Shown here one piece after another: positions 10,458 through 21,990 of a stretch of 64,000 nt of DNA. How positions within the stretch are numbered: position 1 is the first letter of the stretch; every line of letters begins with the position of its first letter. The notes beneath the pieces were generated by a model, which worked only from the letters and a program-made list of their open reading frames with translations, was not told where the DNA came from and ran no database searches. Made by a program: the position numbers and the translations under genes. This DNA comes from Anaeramoeba flamelloides (lineage: Eukaryota > Metamonada > Anaeramoebidae): positions 4,093,501 through 4,157,500 of the forward strand of contig JANTQA010000076.1 in the NCBI GenBank assembly GCA_027625915.1, written 5' to 3'.

Positions 10458-12109
10458 CATAGGGGTGGTGGTACATGTTACCAATTTTAGATGCCATAGT
10501 TTACATGAAACTGTTTAATTGAAATCATTTCGCTACCAATAGATTAATGCGTTAATAAACAGAAGGGTGGGATAAATACCATTATTTCATAATTTTATAT
10601 ATCAACTTAAAAAATGGAATTGAAAAAATTGGAAAAGATTGATCAAGAAAAAAAAAATAAATAAAACATTTATTATCAATCTTATATGTAACGGTTAATA
10701 TAATTACTTCTTCTTTGTTCAGTTTTAATTTTAATTCTTTATAGAAAAACAATTTTGAGCAAATATTTGAAGAGAAATAAATTACTTTTTTATTTCTAAA
10801 GAATTTCCAAAATGAATTTATATTTTAATTTCAATTAAACATACTCAATTTTAAATTAGTTTAAAAAATAGTATATTTTTTAAATTATTCTTCATAAAAA
10901 GGGATTTATTTGATTATATTTATTTGATTTTAACATTATTGATTAATATTTATTTGAAAAATCAAAAGAATTATGTATTATTTGTTAGATGTTCATCATA
11001 TTTTGATTTCCTTGAGTAGAATTTTTATTTTTTTTTATTTTTTGATTTCAGCCCCTTTAATTCAATTAAATAAAGCAATATTCTTTATTTGGGTTTTTTT
11101 TGATTAAAAAATAATCGAAAAAAGAATTTTGAAAGTCAATTAGTAAAAAAACTGGTTATTGTTAAATAATAATAAAGACAAATTGTGTTGAGAAATCTAA
11201 GGTAATATCTTGATTGTCCTCATTTGAAATAAGAATAAAAAGAAAACAAATCTTCGAAAATAGGCTTTTATCGATTTTTTTTTCATTATTCATTTCAATA
11301 AATTTATTTGGAATGGTGATCGTTTGTATTTGGTCTTCTAAAAAAAAAGATTTGTTAAAAATACAAACCATCTTATTTTATTTTGTTTTGGTTTATTCTA
11401 CTACTTAATCGAAGCATTTAAAGTTTTATATATTTCTAGATACAAATCATATTTTTATCAAAGGCTTAAATTTAACGAAAAAAAAAATAATTAAATACTT
11501 GAAAAGTTAAAGATTAAATTCTGAATTACTTTGGGTTCACTTTCCACAAATAGAGAAGTGGTTGATTGTTTGGTTTCAAATTTACATTATAATCTGGTAA
11601 TCAAAAAAAAAATTTCAGTAATGTTCACACAATTAAAATTTTTCAAAAGGTGAAAATGTGCTGGTTTCCTTAAATACTTTAAAAATATAAAAATTTTATT
11701 ATCTGAGTAGAAAATATTCGTTAATATTAGTTAATATTGTATAATAGCTTTATACAATATCTGATTGCTATAATTAACTTTTTAAATACACAGATAAACC
11801 TCATAATACTAATTCATAGAAAAAGTCCAGTTACTATTGTAAAAGTTGGAAAGTTATTGTGGTATCTTGTAAGTTTTTTTATATCTAAACATTATTAGTT
11901 TTTTTTTTTTTTTTGATCAGATTTTTTGTATTTTCAATATCAACTTTTTAAAAATTTTTTCTTAAATAAAAAAGTAATAAAAATAAAAAAAATTAGTTCT
12001 GTAAATACTGTAAGACTAATTATATTGCCCATTTTAACATCAAGAAGATGATTTTTAACACATTTGCATATTATCTCAGAAACATTCATCAATAAAAGGC
12101 CCTATAATA

Positions 12110-12560
12110 CAGTGGTACACTATGTACCGGAATTTATATATTTTTTTACTATTATAGGAATTTTTTATTAACATTTTTTTATCATCAATTTTTTCTTTAT
12201 TACCTTAAGTTTTCTAATCACAAGGGCTTTGATGAAAAATTCTCGACAAGAAAATAAACTTGAATTTGAATTAGATGAATTTTTTCAAACCCGATAGTCT
12301 TCCCTTTACACACAAAATAATTTAAAAAAAAGATGTGAGCTTTTTTTGTATTAATGGTTGGTTAAAAAGTGCCTTTAACTCTTGTTGTGGTTTTAGTATA
12401 TTAGCAAGATTAGAGAAGAAGAAAAATCAGGAAGGTGTAAAGGTTTTCAAAAACTCATTAATAAATAGATATAATGTGGCCAAGTTATCAAGAATGTTTT
12501 GGAAAGTATTTAAATCTTCTTTAAGTTTTACAATCTCTGAAATTTGAAAAAAGACTATCA
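12110..12560 (+). pseudogene. Decayed pogo/Tigger-type transposase fragment with one terminus
   Basis: At 12110 a pogo-like terminus reads CAGTGGTACACTATGTACCG after a TA, resembling Tigger/pogo ends (CAGTGGNACCTCGNNTANCCGG). About 230 bp inside, a frame at 12335-12547 without ATG encodes INGWLKSAFNSCCGFSILAR and, later, RYNVAKLSRMFWKVFKSSL. In CENP-B/pogo proteins the HTH ends with SNGWLxRFKxRxGIxxLxL and is followed by YNxDETGLFWKxLP. The order and spacing match, although the catalytic DET is now KLSRM. The opposite terminus was not found. This is a plain DNA transposon relic: the frame starts mid-protein, the acidic residue is lost, and most of the DDE domain is absent. Confidence is moderate because the identity is low. 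Confidence 0.45.
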
Positions 12561-14015
12561 TGTGTAGACAGTTGTTGTTAATTTGGTTCTTAGCTGATTG
12601 GGCTTATTCTGGATATGGATTCTAATAGTGATTCAAAAATGATAATTTTTTATTTTTTTCTGAAATCCAAATTTATGAATGTAAGACTAATAGATTGATA
12701 TATATTCAATAATGAATTTTGATGTTTGGGTTTTGAATTAAAATATTTTTTCACTTTTTTCCAATTCAATAAAATAAATAAATAAATCTTTTTTTAAAAG
12801 CTTCAAATAAAACTAAACCTAAATAAAAATTTCAATCAAAAACCCAAAAATCAATTTTTTTATTAAATACCTTCCAACCTATTAGACTTAGATTGAACAT
12901 TAGGATTTCCTAAAAAATAATTTGCCAAAAATTATCAGTTCGAACCACTCTTAAAACACACACCAAGCATGAGCACAATACGTTAAAAACCAAATTAACA
13001 AGTCCCCTTGCCAAATGCACGATATTTTTTTTTTTTTCAAATTCCAGGGATTATAAAAATCAAGATTGGATAGATATAGAAAATAATGAATCCAATGTTA
13101 TTGATCATAGGATCGATTGATCTGTCAACCAAATCAAAATAGAATACAAAAAAACTCTTTGATCTGATACTTGATTGAACCAAGTATCTTTTTTGTTGTT
13201 TTTTCAAAGAATGACTTTTTTTTACATAAACTATTATTTTGATTAAAAAAATTTTCTTTGTAAAAATATTATTGAATTTGCCCCCAAAACAATCAACTAT
13301 TATATCACGATTAATTTTTTATCCCAATATTTTGACATCTATCACAATTTTTTAGATAATTATCAAGATTCCATATAATATCATGATTTGTATAAATATC
13401 ATGATACCTAGTATCAAAAAATTATTTACTATCGCGATTTTTGTGCAGTATCAAACTTTTTTAAACTTTCAACGTGGAATTAAAAAAGATATCTTCAAAT
13501 GCTCCAGATTTCCAATTATTTTTTTTGAAGACAAGTATAATCTTCTCTATTCGTTTGTAATTAAAAAAAATTGAAATTTCCAAATATCTATACATAACAG
13601 AAATAGCACCAAATAATTTGCAGAAAGCAATTTTGAATGGAAGAAATTGGATTAATACTTTTGATTTTTTTAATTATCTTTGCAGTTTTTATTTAGTGTG
13701 ATTAATAAAAAGAAATGGATTTATTTTTTCATAATAAAAATTACATAAAATCCTATTGAATAAATAAGATTAAAAAAAAATTAAAAAGAAAAAAAAAAAA
13801 TTTAATTAAAATTATTGAAGAAAAAAGATATCGAATAAAAACAATTAAAACATATGCTAGCTAAATTTAAAAGCATTCATAATCATGTGTATTATTATTA
13901 TTATTATTATTATTAGTGGTCATATTAGTGTTATTAACATATAGTTGTAGTTATTTGTTAATTTAATTCATCCTTTTTTTTTTTTAATTGGGTTTGGTTC
14001 TTTCTTTTTCTTTGT
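12561..14015. other. Intergenic, nothing recognised
   Basis: AT-rich spacer with short frames only (for example around 13383-13574, no motif). It ends in an (ATT)n microsatellite at 13891-13915 and a polypyrimidine stretch. No RNA gene was found; the TTCGAACC at about 12942 has no A-box partner. Confidence 0.5.
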
Positions 14016-14016
14016 A

Positions 14017-14153
14017 GTTTCCCAGCTAATCGTACCCATCGTGGTTAAATGGCAGTAGTAGCAACAGTAGTAATAGCGATGGTGGTAGCGTTAGCGCTGG
14101 TTGTAACCCAGATAATCTTCTTTCAGGGTGATTCTTTACACCTATTTGTATAA
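14017..14153 (+). other. G+C-rich island with a 34-residue hydrophobic small ORF
   Basis: A stretch of about 135 bp stands out sharply from surrounding AT-rich DNA. It follows a splice-acceptor-like polypyrimidine tract ending TTTGTAG. ATG at 14049 opens a 34-codon frame to TAA at 14151; the product begins MAVVATVVIAMVVALALVV and continues to a polar end, that is, a single membrane-segment-like peptide. The DNA is an imperfect triplet series (GTA, GCA, GCG, GTG codons), so a decayed trinucleotide repeat next to the (ATT)n tract could give the same pattern. Other frames give a Ser/Gly-rich reading. Whether it is a microprotein gene, a small exon or a repeat is open. Confidence 0.3.
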
Positions 14154-14350
14154 TAATTTTTGTAAAAATAAACGTCAAAAGAAATTAATATGAAATTTTA
14201 ATTGGGAATAAAAAATTGATTGGCCAAATTCACAAGAATCTTTAGAAGAATTTAAATCATTTTTGAATAAAGACCAAAAAATGAAGATAAAAAAAAAAAG
14301 CAAATGTTGACAATTTTTAAACCTAAATTCAAGAATTGTTAAAAAAAATC

Positions 14351-14383
<33 letters not shown>

Positions 14384-14806
14384 CTTTCTTACATTCTCAC
14401 ACATATTTTATGTTGATCTGTTAAAAAAATACAATTAAAAACCAATCCTTTGTTTTTATATTTCATTTCTTATCCCAAAGTCTCACAATTTTATTGTTGG
14501 TTTTAACAATAGATTACTGATATGGATTTCTGAGAAAGAAAAGGCCGCTCTTCAATATTTTCAAAATCTATGGTTGTGATTTGCACCTTCATGTATTTCA
14601 ACAAATTTTAAATTCAAAAATGAAGGAGAAATAGCAACATACTTTCGAGTGTTTCAAATTTTCAACTGTTATAAAAGTGAAAAAAAAAAAAAAATTCGCC
14701 TTTTAAACATTGTATTACCATTCTTTGATCGTCACAAGATCACAGATTTTTGTTAATACAGTATCTTTTCAAAACAATTTTAAATTTGGAATATTTCTTA
14801 AAATGA
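14154..14806. other. 3' flank of the UNC93-like gene
   Basis: Includes an almost pure A tract at about 14351-14379. An overlapping plus-strand frame at 14710-14979 is antisense to the end of the transporter and is not credible. Nothing else was recognised. Confidence 0.5.
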
Positions 14807-16462
14807 TCATATTATTTGAGGGTTGTCGATTGGTTGTTGGCTTTTCGTCATTGGTTTGTTTTCTGTTTCTGAATTATTATGAACTAAATTTCTTTTCCCA
14901 AATTGTGGTAATTTATCTGTCTCGTTTTTCTGGTTCCACCCCGAATGATTGGGTTTTATCAAATTGTTTATTGACTTAACCCTCAGGTGTATATATAGGA
15001 TTGAAAACAGAGTAATGAATTGAAAAATGATGATAACGAAGAAATTCATTTGCCGCGTCAAATGTGAAATATAGGCCATTGAGAGCCCGATGGTGATTCC
15101 TCTTGTAAATTTAAAAAACGCGATACAGTTCACGGTATCATTGGGGTAAAATCCCATTGTTAAGGGGAAAATGATGATACTGTAGCCGCCAATTGCCAGC
15201 CCCAATAAGGCGTAACAGGCGACAAGGGTTCCCAGGGAAACGCCTGGGATGAACGTCATGGTGAACGCAGCACTCATCCCAAAAAGTGTTGATGATAAAA
15301 ACACCAGCATGTTTCCGAACGTATCAGACACTTTGCCCAAGATGAGCGAAGAAAGGCTTTTTGAAAAGCAAAAGACTGTTGTGCATATGGGGATGTTTTT
15401 TTTTTCCATCAGCGTTGGAAGAAACCCGCTGGTCATTGCAGTAGTGAGGCCCTCGAGGATTGTTATTGTCATTAATAAAAACGCTGTTTTCTTCAGGATG
15501 AAGGAAAGCGTGTTCTTTGTATTGCGGAAATAGCCCGAAGGCGCTCCACAGTTTTGGCCTTGCTTTTTGTAAAAGCCCTTCTCTTGGGATTGGATCTTTG
15601 ATTCTAGTTTGCCGATCTCAGCAAAGCTCCCCCCATTCAGTGGGTTCTTATTTTGTAAATAGTCTTCGTGAGATTTGGGGTCGGGTGTGTGACTGTTAAG
15701 CACATTGGTGCTAACGGTGCCATAACTATTGTTTTTGTCACCGAAATTAGGCGGATTTGAATGATCCAATTCTTCGAATTCCTCCATTTGGAGCAACTCT
15801 TCACCAGTGCTGGTGACGGGTTCTTGCTGATTCTTCTTATTTGTTTTCGTTTTCTTGTTCTTTTTATTTTTATTTTTATTTGCCTTTTTTTTTGGATCCA
15901 CTTTTTTATCGATGTTGGGGATTGTGAAAATGATCGAAACACCGAAAAGACCAAGCAAGGTTAAAACAATAAAAACGTGTTGGTCTTTCATGTTTGCGTA
16001 ATAAAGCAAGGACAATAATAAATTTCCGAACAAAGCACCGATTATCGCAAACGTTGTAAAAATGCCACCAATCGTGCCCACACTCTTCTCGTCAGACAAT
16101 TGGATTACGTAAGTGCTACTCGCGGTGTAAAAAATTGAAACCCCATTCCCGGCGATGAACATCATACAGCAGACGGCCCAAAACCGAAGTTCGATCAAGC
16201 ACGCAGGAATAAAGACAAACAAAATTGAGCCCAAAATTACACACCTCGAAGTCCCAATTTTTCTGATTAAAATTGGTGCAACCAACAAGATGTTGATCGA
16301 GAAGCCAGTGTACAAACAAGTTATTGCGATATATCCCCGATCACCTAAAAGTGTTGTGAAAAGTGCCTCGGGTGCTTCTACTCCTCCAAAAAGCAATGTA
16401 AATCCAAAAAAAAGAAAAAACATTCTTTTTAAATCAATCTTACAGTGTTCTTGTAGTTTCAT
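14807..16462 (-). CDS. UNC93-like major facilitator superfamily transporter
   Basis: 551 residues, ATG at 16462, TGA stop. Six hydrophobic segments lie at about residues 13-30, 44-64, 73-91, 95-115, 131-153 and 162-183, and six more at about 323-343, 352-375, 384-404, 408-432, 445-465 and 472-492. The first half has the UNC93 signature order: CLYTGFSINILLVAPILIRK, then IGTSRCVILGSI (compare LGPKRALxLGS), then AGNGVSIFYTASSTYVIQLS (compare GxGAAxLWTAQGTYL). In that family these proteins sit in plasma or endolysosomal membranes and act as channel accessories or receptor-trafficking partners rather than proven solute carriers. The central cytoplasmic loop (about 185-320) is expanded and highly charged (KKANKNKNKKNKK, then an acidic EELLQMEEFEELD), and the C-terminal tail is polar. 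The coding region is notably G+C-richer than its flanks. Intronless. The function in this organism is unknown; the fold and family are well supported. Confidence 0.85.
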   Translation of the reverse strand: MKLQEHCKIDLKRMFFLFFGFTLLFGGVEAPEALFTTLLGDRGYIAITCLYTGFSINILLVAPILIRKIGTSRCVILGSILFVFIPACLIELRFWAVCCMMFIAGNGVSIFYTASSTYVIQLSDEKSVGTIGGIFTTFAIIGALFGNLLLSLLYYANMKDQHVFIVLTLLGLFGVSIIFTIPNIDKKVDPKKKANKNKNKKNKKTKTNKKNQQEPVTSTGEELLQMEEFEELDHSNPPNFGDKNNSYGTVSTNVLNSHTPDPKSHEDYLQNKNPLNGGSFAEIGKLESKIQSQEKGFYKKQGQNCGAPSGYFRNTKNTLSFILKKTAFLLMTITILEGLTTAMTSGFLPTLMEKKNIPICTTVFCFSKSLSSLILGKVSDTFGNMLVFLSSTLFGMSAAFTMTFIPGVSLGTLVACYALLGLAIGGYSIIIFPLTMGFYPNDTVNCIAFFKFTRGITIGLSMAYISHLTRQMNFFVIIIFQFITLFSILYIHLRVKSINNLIKPNHSGWNQKNETDKLPQFGKRNLVHNNSETENKPMTKSQQPIDNPQII

Positions 16463-17389
16463 TTCGATTAGCTAACAAAAGAAAAAAAAAAAAAATGTTT
16501 TGGGGATCAAAGATTTAAAAATAAAACAAAGACAAGCTTGCTATTTAAAAAACTTGAACACTTTTTGAGAATTTAGACTTTTTTAAAAAATTACAGTTTG
16601 CAAGCGAGAAACTCATCATTTAAATTCGACGTTGAGTGTGGTGTTGGAAGAAAACTGCTTTATATTTTTTAAGTTTAACCTTTTTGTAAACTTTATTTTT
16701 TGGAAAAGTTTTTGTCAATAAAAAGAAAAACTCTTCTTATTTCAAAGTGTCGACGATCGTGTAAATATTTCACCCTCAAGCAATGTTTTGAAAAATTAAG
16801 ACTTTTTTTTGTAAATCTTTTTAATTACTTGTTCTTGTTTCAGTAATTTGTTTTTCAATTTCTCAAATTTAAACGTTAAAAAGTTTCTATTTTTTTTTCC
16901 ATGCTAAAATAGAAGACACACTCATTGAAGTCTTTCTTTTTGTTCAAAAATAAATTACACAAAATGTATTTACAGATTTGTAAATATTCTTTCCAAAGTC
17001 AAGGGACAAGTAACTCGCCCAATCAATTTATTCAAAGTGTGAATTTTTCATTCCTTACGTAAGATATGACAGAAAAAAATAGTTAAAGGCATTTTTTTGT
17101 TACTTTATGTTGCTACAAAAATTGTGGAAATACAATTTTTTTCTTTCTGATTGTACTTGCACATGAAACACTAATTCACAAGCTTCATAAATTAACACTA
17201 ATAGAAGTTTAGGGGGCATTCAAGAAATGAATTGTATAGAAAGTTTCATCAGGAAACATTACTTATTGTAACGAAACAATTTTTGTTACCAAATGACGAA
17301 ACCAAAATAACGCTTTCACCATTTTTTTCAATAATGTTAGATTACGAAAGGCCACAAAAATTAACAGGTTGAATAAATTGACAATGTAC
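16463..17389. other. 5' flank of the UNC93-like gene, nothing recognised
   Basis: AT-rich spacer with a slightly higher G+C content near 16600-17400. On the coding strand a long T tract precedes the ATG. No promoter element can be named and no frame is convincing. Confidence 0.45.
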
Positions 17390-17860
17390 TGTAGTCAAAA
17401 TAAAGCGTGCAAAAAAATTTTATGCGTGTTTCAAAATAAAAAGGGTGTTTTTTGTTTATAGAAGACCTAAACACGAACCAATCAAAGAAACTGATAGTAA
17501 ACCCTAAAAAAATATGGTATTGGTTTCTTAAAGTTCTATTATTTAAAAAGAAATTCTAAAAAATGAAGGATCAAATTGAAAAATTTATCTTAAAAAATAG
17601 AGTAAATTTTTAATAAAATTTTACCAAACAAAAAATTCAAAAAAATTGAGAATATTATGGAAAATTTTCAACTATTTTCATGAATAATTTAAATTTTACT
17701 GAAAATAACCAGACCTTTACTTTTAAAAATTGATTTGAACTTAGGTATACTATTTGGTAGTAGATTGGATGTTGCCTTGGAACAAGAAGTGAAAAAAGCA
17801 CGGATAATATTTTGAAACACGGATAATAGTCTTTGTGCACACATTATTTTGATCACTGGA
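17390..17860. repeat. Dispersed repeat family H, copy 1
   Basis: Matches 33900-34400 in the same orientation. Landmarks: TATTGGTTTCTTAAAGTTCT versus TACTGGTTTCTTAAGGTTCT, ATCTTAAAAAATAGAGTAAA versus ATCTCAAAAAATAGAGTAAA, TAGGTATACTATTTGGTAGT versus CAGGTATACTATTGGATAGT, and the end TTTTGATCACT in both. It abuts a family A fragment on its right. Non-coding. Confidence 0.65.
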
Positions 17861-17861
17861 T

Positions 17862-18345
17862 TTCTTTTTTTTCCCAAAGGTCATAGAGTAATTCTTTACA
17901 CAAAGATTCAAAATAAAACTGATAAGCAACCTCATTTACAACTTTTGGTGAAATGAGTTATCATTTTAAAGAAGTTTTATTTATTACTGATTAATTGTCA
18001 GTTAAAAAAGAGTTGATACTTTTTTTTTTTTTTGGATTAAATTCGTAAAAAGAAAAATTTGCAAAACATTTTTATTTTGAAGAAATCTCACTTTGAGTAA
18101 TTTTGAAGAATCTGTACGAACTAAACAACCCTGAACCATTAATCTTATTTTAAAAATACATGAAAAATAAATCAAAATATTTGAATCCTTGAAGATCTAA
18201 AAAATTGACTATTGATTTTATTGACAAATATTTATTCAATTTCATGATATTTTAAAAGATTAGGTAATATTCTTTTTCAAATACTTGTAAGTATAAATTC
18301 GGAATTATTACTATTAAAATCAGTTATTTGATAATATCGAATATT
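17862..18345. mobile_element. Family A element fragment (A2), left half
   Basis: Starts at TTCCCAAAGGTCATAGAGTA (compare TTCCCAAAGGTAATAGAGTA at about 22751) and follows the family through AAAAATTTGCAAAAC, TGACAAATATTTATTCAATT and AAATCAGTTATTTGATAATA. It then stops. The terminal repeat is missing, so the copy is truncated at both ends. It provides an uninterrupted reference for the MITE insertion in A1. Confidence 0.65.
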
Positions 18346-19412
18346 TTTATATATCAAGGAAATTTAAGGACTACTTTGGAAATTTATAAAATTCTCTCAA
18401 AGAATTTTGGTACAACCACATTAAAATTATAATGGGATTTTCATTGAACTAATTCTCCAATTTAGGCTCAAAAAAGCATTTTTTGTATGTTTTTTTAGGT
18501 AAATGTAAAAAAAAAAAAGATAAATAAACTTGAAGAACCTTATTTTGAAAAGTGAAAATGAAAAAGAAAAATAATCACAATTTTTGAGCCTAGAAAAATT
18601 AAGATCCTTTCAAACATTCACAATAAAGAACCCCAACTTTAAAAGATAACATTGCACAGGATTTTTGACCTTAGGGTTCCTTTTTATTCTGGTATTGTTT
18701 CGAAAATCATAATAATTCTTTCGAATGGAATTGTGATTTTCTCTTTGTTTTTTTTGGTTTTGGTTCTTTTGGATTTTTATTGGATTGAAATTACCACCAA
18801 CACCTTTGAACATATTATATTTCTATTTGATTATTGGACCGAACCACCATTACCCAATACTCACAATAAATGGATAATTTTTATGGTGCTTATTCAATAC
18901 ACTTTTTTTTTCTTTGTTTTTTTTTTTCGTTGAAAAACTGAATTGTAATTAGAAAGACAAATTGGGTTGGAGGAGTGTTTGTTAAAGTGTTTTTGGATTT
19001 TATCGAATTGATCTTTGTAAAAAAAACAATAAATTACAAAAAAGAGTCAATTTTTAATATTTAAAAAAATATATAATATGTGAGTTGAGAAAAAATGATC
19101 CATCTTTTTTGGAATTGACGGATTTTGGTGGATTTGATTTATTAAATAATAATTATAAGCACTTCTTATCAAATCTCCCCCGTTTTAAAATAACAAACAA
19201 CAATTCTAATTTTTTTTCAATTTTCCCATTTTTAACCTTTTATATGAAAAACTTATACCCACCAAAACTTAGACTATATGAAAAATAAACCGATTAAGAA
19301 CTCATTAACAAGGCCTCATTGTGCGAAATTCCCATCTAGGAAGAAAATTTCTTGAAAATATACCTTCCCCAGCCCCCATTTTCATTTTCTGATATGAATG
19401 ACGTTAAAAACC

Positions 19413-19444
<32 letters not shown>

Positions 19445-19470
19445 TCCTTCTTATATCTCATTGAGTAAAT
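18346..19470. other. Intergenic, nothing recognised
   Basis: Contains short hydrophobic frames on both strands (18610-18933) without ATG context or motifs, and a (TA)n microsatellite at 19417-19444. No paired repeat was found. Confidence 0.45.
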
Positions 19471-19479
19471 ATTTATGAG

Positions 19480-19955
19480 ATTCTTAAACAATCAAACCAT
19501 GATAAAAAAACATTTTTCTTTGAATTTAAATTACAAAGAAAGCAGTTAAAATATTAGGTAAGATTCTCTTTCAAAAGATAAGATTATAAAGAACGAACTA
19601 TTATTCTAAAAATCAGTTATTTGAGAATATAGATATCTATTTTTTTTAAATTTGAAATAAATATAAATATTTGAATTCAATTTATTTATTGAAAATCTTT
19701 TAAAAATTAAGAAAAAAATATTTAATAAAGCCTTATCGATAAATTTAATAATTGTGCTATTATTAACCCACAGGAAAAAAAAAAATAAGATGACTTTTTT
19801 AATTATTGATTAAAAATAATTGAATTAAAAAAGTATTTCTTTCACTTTAAAGTTTTATTTTCAATGTTTTAAAACACCATTTGGGGAGTAATTTCATTTA
19901 ATAGTTTGGTTATTTTCATCAGATTTTTTGTTAAAAAAAAAGTAAAAAATTAATT
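19480..19955. mobile_element. Family A element fragment (A3), middle part
   Basis: Follows the intact A copy from AAATCAGTTATTTGAGAATA through GTGCTATTATTAACCCACAG (compare GTTGCTAATGGCTCACTG) and AAGTATTTCTTTCACTTTAA to TAATAGTTTGGTTATTTTCA. Both ends are lost; the right side abuts the inverted family B element. Confidence 0.55.
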
Positions 19956-19958
19956 TTA

Positions 19959-20847
19959 GGGTTGAATCATTGAGGTTAAAAATAATTTTAATAATACAGC
20001 CAGTTTCACTTTTAAGGTACAAACTTTCAACGAAATTTAAGGTACAAAAAAATCTCAGATCAAGTCATAACATTAGTAATTTTTTTTTTATAATTTATTT
20101 TACTAGAATCTAAATTTTATGTCTGAATTTGAGATTTTTATTGTGTCTTAAATTTCGTTGCAGTTTGTACCTTAAAAGTGAAACTGACTGTAGAAAAAAA
20201 AAAAAAAATGTGTTTTTTATTAGAGTACCCAAATACCAATCAAAAACTAACCAATATGTGAAGCATATTCAATCTTGTAAAACAAACTATTAAAAAAGAA
20301 TACAATTTCCTAAAAAAGTACAGAGGATAAAATTCATTTTTCAATTAGAATGGGTATGATTTACAGTTTTTAAAACAACTATGTTGTTTTTTAAGTTTCA
20401 CACTTTGTGTCCTTTTGAGATTATAAAGGGGGTTTTCCCCATCTTTTTCATATTTTTAAATGAATAATTTTAAATACAAGAAAGTTGCAAAATACTTAAT
20501 TTGCCAAATATAGAGTGTTATAAAAATACCAGAAAGTAGATAAAACTCAATCAAATTAATTATGCACTTAGGGAACGAATTTTTTTTTAAGTGAAGAAAT
20601 TTAAGACTAGCGAAATTTAACAAAAGAAAAAAGTGATTTTTTGTTAAAATTTGATTTTCTCAAATTAAGAATGATTTTCCAAAATTATTTTTCTTTAATT
20701 TGAATTTTTTGGCATTAATATCGTTTTCCTTTTGTTTTTTTATTATTTAAATTTTGTCAACCAAAAGAACTGCAATTTAACAACAACTTTTTGGGTTTCA
20801 AGTCACTCTTTGAGTATGGAGTACTTTCATGGTAAATGACTAGACTC
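19959..20847 (-). mobile_element. Family B element, inverted copy B1 with nested MITE
   Basis: Reverse complement of the B copy at 22466-24367. The left edge GGGTTGAATCATTGAGGTT matches the complement of the B2 right edge, and the right edge GACTAGACTC matches the complement of the B2 left edge GGGTCTAGTC. It is flanked by TTA on both sides (19956-19958, 20848-20850), a three-base target duplication. Interior landmarks such as AATACCAATCAAAAACTAAC and the complement of TACTCCATACTCA agree. A palindromic MITE lies at 19997-20190. No intact protein. Confidence 0.75.
19997..20190. mobile_element. Palindromic Tc1/mariner-type MITE, copy 3 (nested in B1)
   Basis: 194 bp between TA dinucleotides (19995-19996, 20191-20192), starting CAGCCAGTTTCACTTTTAAG and ending AAAGTGAAACTGACTG. 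It is inserted near the left end of the inverted family B element. Confidence 0.9.
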
Positions 20848-21430
20848 TTAAGCAAATAGATCAAAAAAAGAAAATATCAAATTGACAAAAAGTTCAAAGA
20901 AAGAAATAAAAATCATAGGATTATCTTTAGCAGAAAATTCAGCTTCTAAAAAAAAGATAATAAGGTTAACGATTTATAAAATTAAATTTGAAATCAAATT
21001 AGCCTAATTCTCATTTTATATTTCCAAAAGACTAATTTTATCAATTTAAAATCAATTATTTTCTTAAAATATAATCAATTTTCTGAAAAACTATTTTATT
21101 TAAAATAAAATAAACTTGAAAATCATTTTTTCAATTATCATTTTTTAATTGAACTTTTATCACCAGATGGTGAACCAACCTATTTATTAACAATTTAATT
21201 ATTATTAAGAGTTAAATATTATCAAATGGGGTATGTTTTTAAAATCGTAGGTGTGGTTTTATTTTATTAAAATACATCAATTATTCTTGGAATGAAATAT
21301 ATTTTTAATTTAGCTTTGCAAAATTTTAAAGGTAAAATCATAGGGCATTTACCCCAAAACTTCAACTTTTACTTTTTAGTTGTTGAAATTGAAGAAAATT
21401 TTCCTTTTTATAATTTTTTTTTATTTAAAA
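20848..21430. other. Intergenic, nothing recognised
   Basis: AT-rich, with no frames, no RNA gene and no repeat partner found by eye. Confidence 0.45.
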
Positions 21431-21434
21431 ACAA

Positions 21435-21990
21435 ACTATGCTTCTAATAAACGCCAATTCAAAATTTTTGACACACCAAAATTTTATTTGTGAAAAAAAA
21501 ACTTAATTAATCAATTAAAGAAGATTTACCAAATTAAAACCATTCACTAATTCAAATATTAACACTTTTTTATAAATTACAATACTCACAAAACAATAAA
21601 TAAATAATTATCAATACTAATAAATTATGGGTGTGTTAAAAATTTTGGAGAGAGAAAAACAAAAAAATTGATTGATAAATTTGTTTAAATTCTAATAGGA
21701 ATTATTGATCGATCAAAGGTTAGACACCACCAACTAATTTTATTTGAGAACTTCTATTTGGAACAACCTAACTTTAACATAATATCAATTGTTCAAAAAA
21801 ATTTTGATCCAACAAAACAAGTTATGTAATTCCAACAATGAAATGAAAAAAAAAACTAAAAGATCAAAAAATGATTTTCATATTTTTCAAAAATCAAAAT
21901 TATCCCCAATTTCAATGAAATTGTATTATTGTGATTGTTTGGAACGTTTTAACCGTGTGGAAAATTTTGAATTTTAGTTTAGTTAAATCA
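21435..21990. mobile_element. Family E element, copy 1
   Basis: Aligns almost end to end with 48990-49530 at high similarity, e.g. GGGTGTGTTAAAAATTTTGG, GATTGTTTGGAACG and the closing GTGTGGAAAATTTTGAATTT. The left end (CAATTCAAAATTTTTGACAC) is roughly the inverse of the right end (complement AATTCAAAATTTTCCACAC), giving terminal inverted repeats of about 20 bp. The element is about 550 bp and has no convincing ORF, so it is a MITE-like element of uncertain superfamily. Confidence 0.7.

Noticed and set aside
12937-12950. TTCGAACC box resembling a tRNA B-box
   Set aside because: No A-box or cloverleaf can be drawn around it.
15249-16475. Several open frames on the plus strand and in another minus frame across the transporter
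   Set aside because: They are shadows of the UNC93-like gene, which alone shows homology and membrane periodicity.
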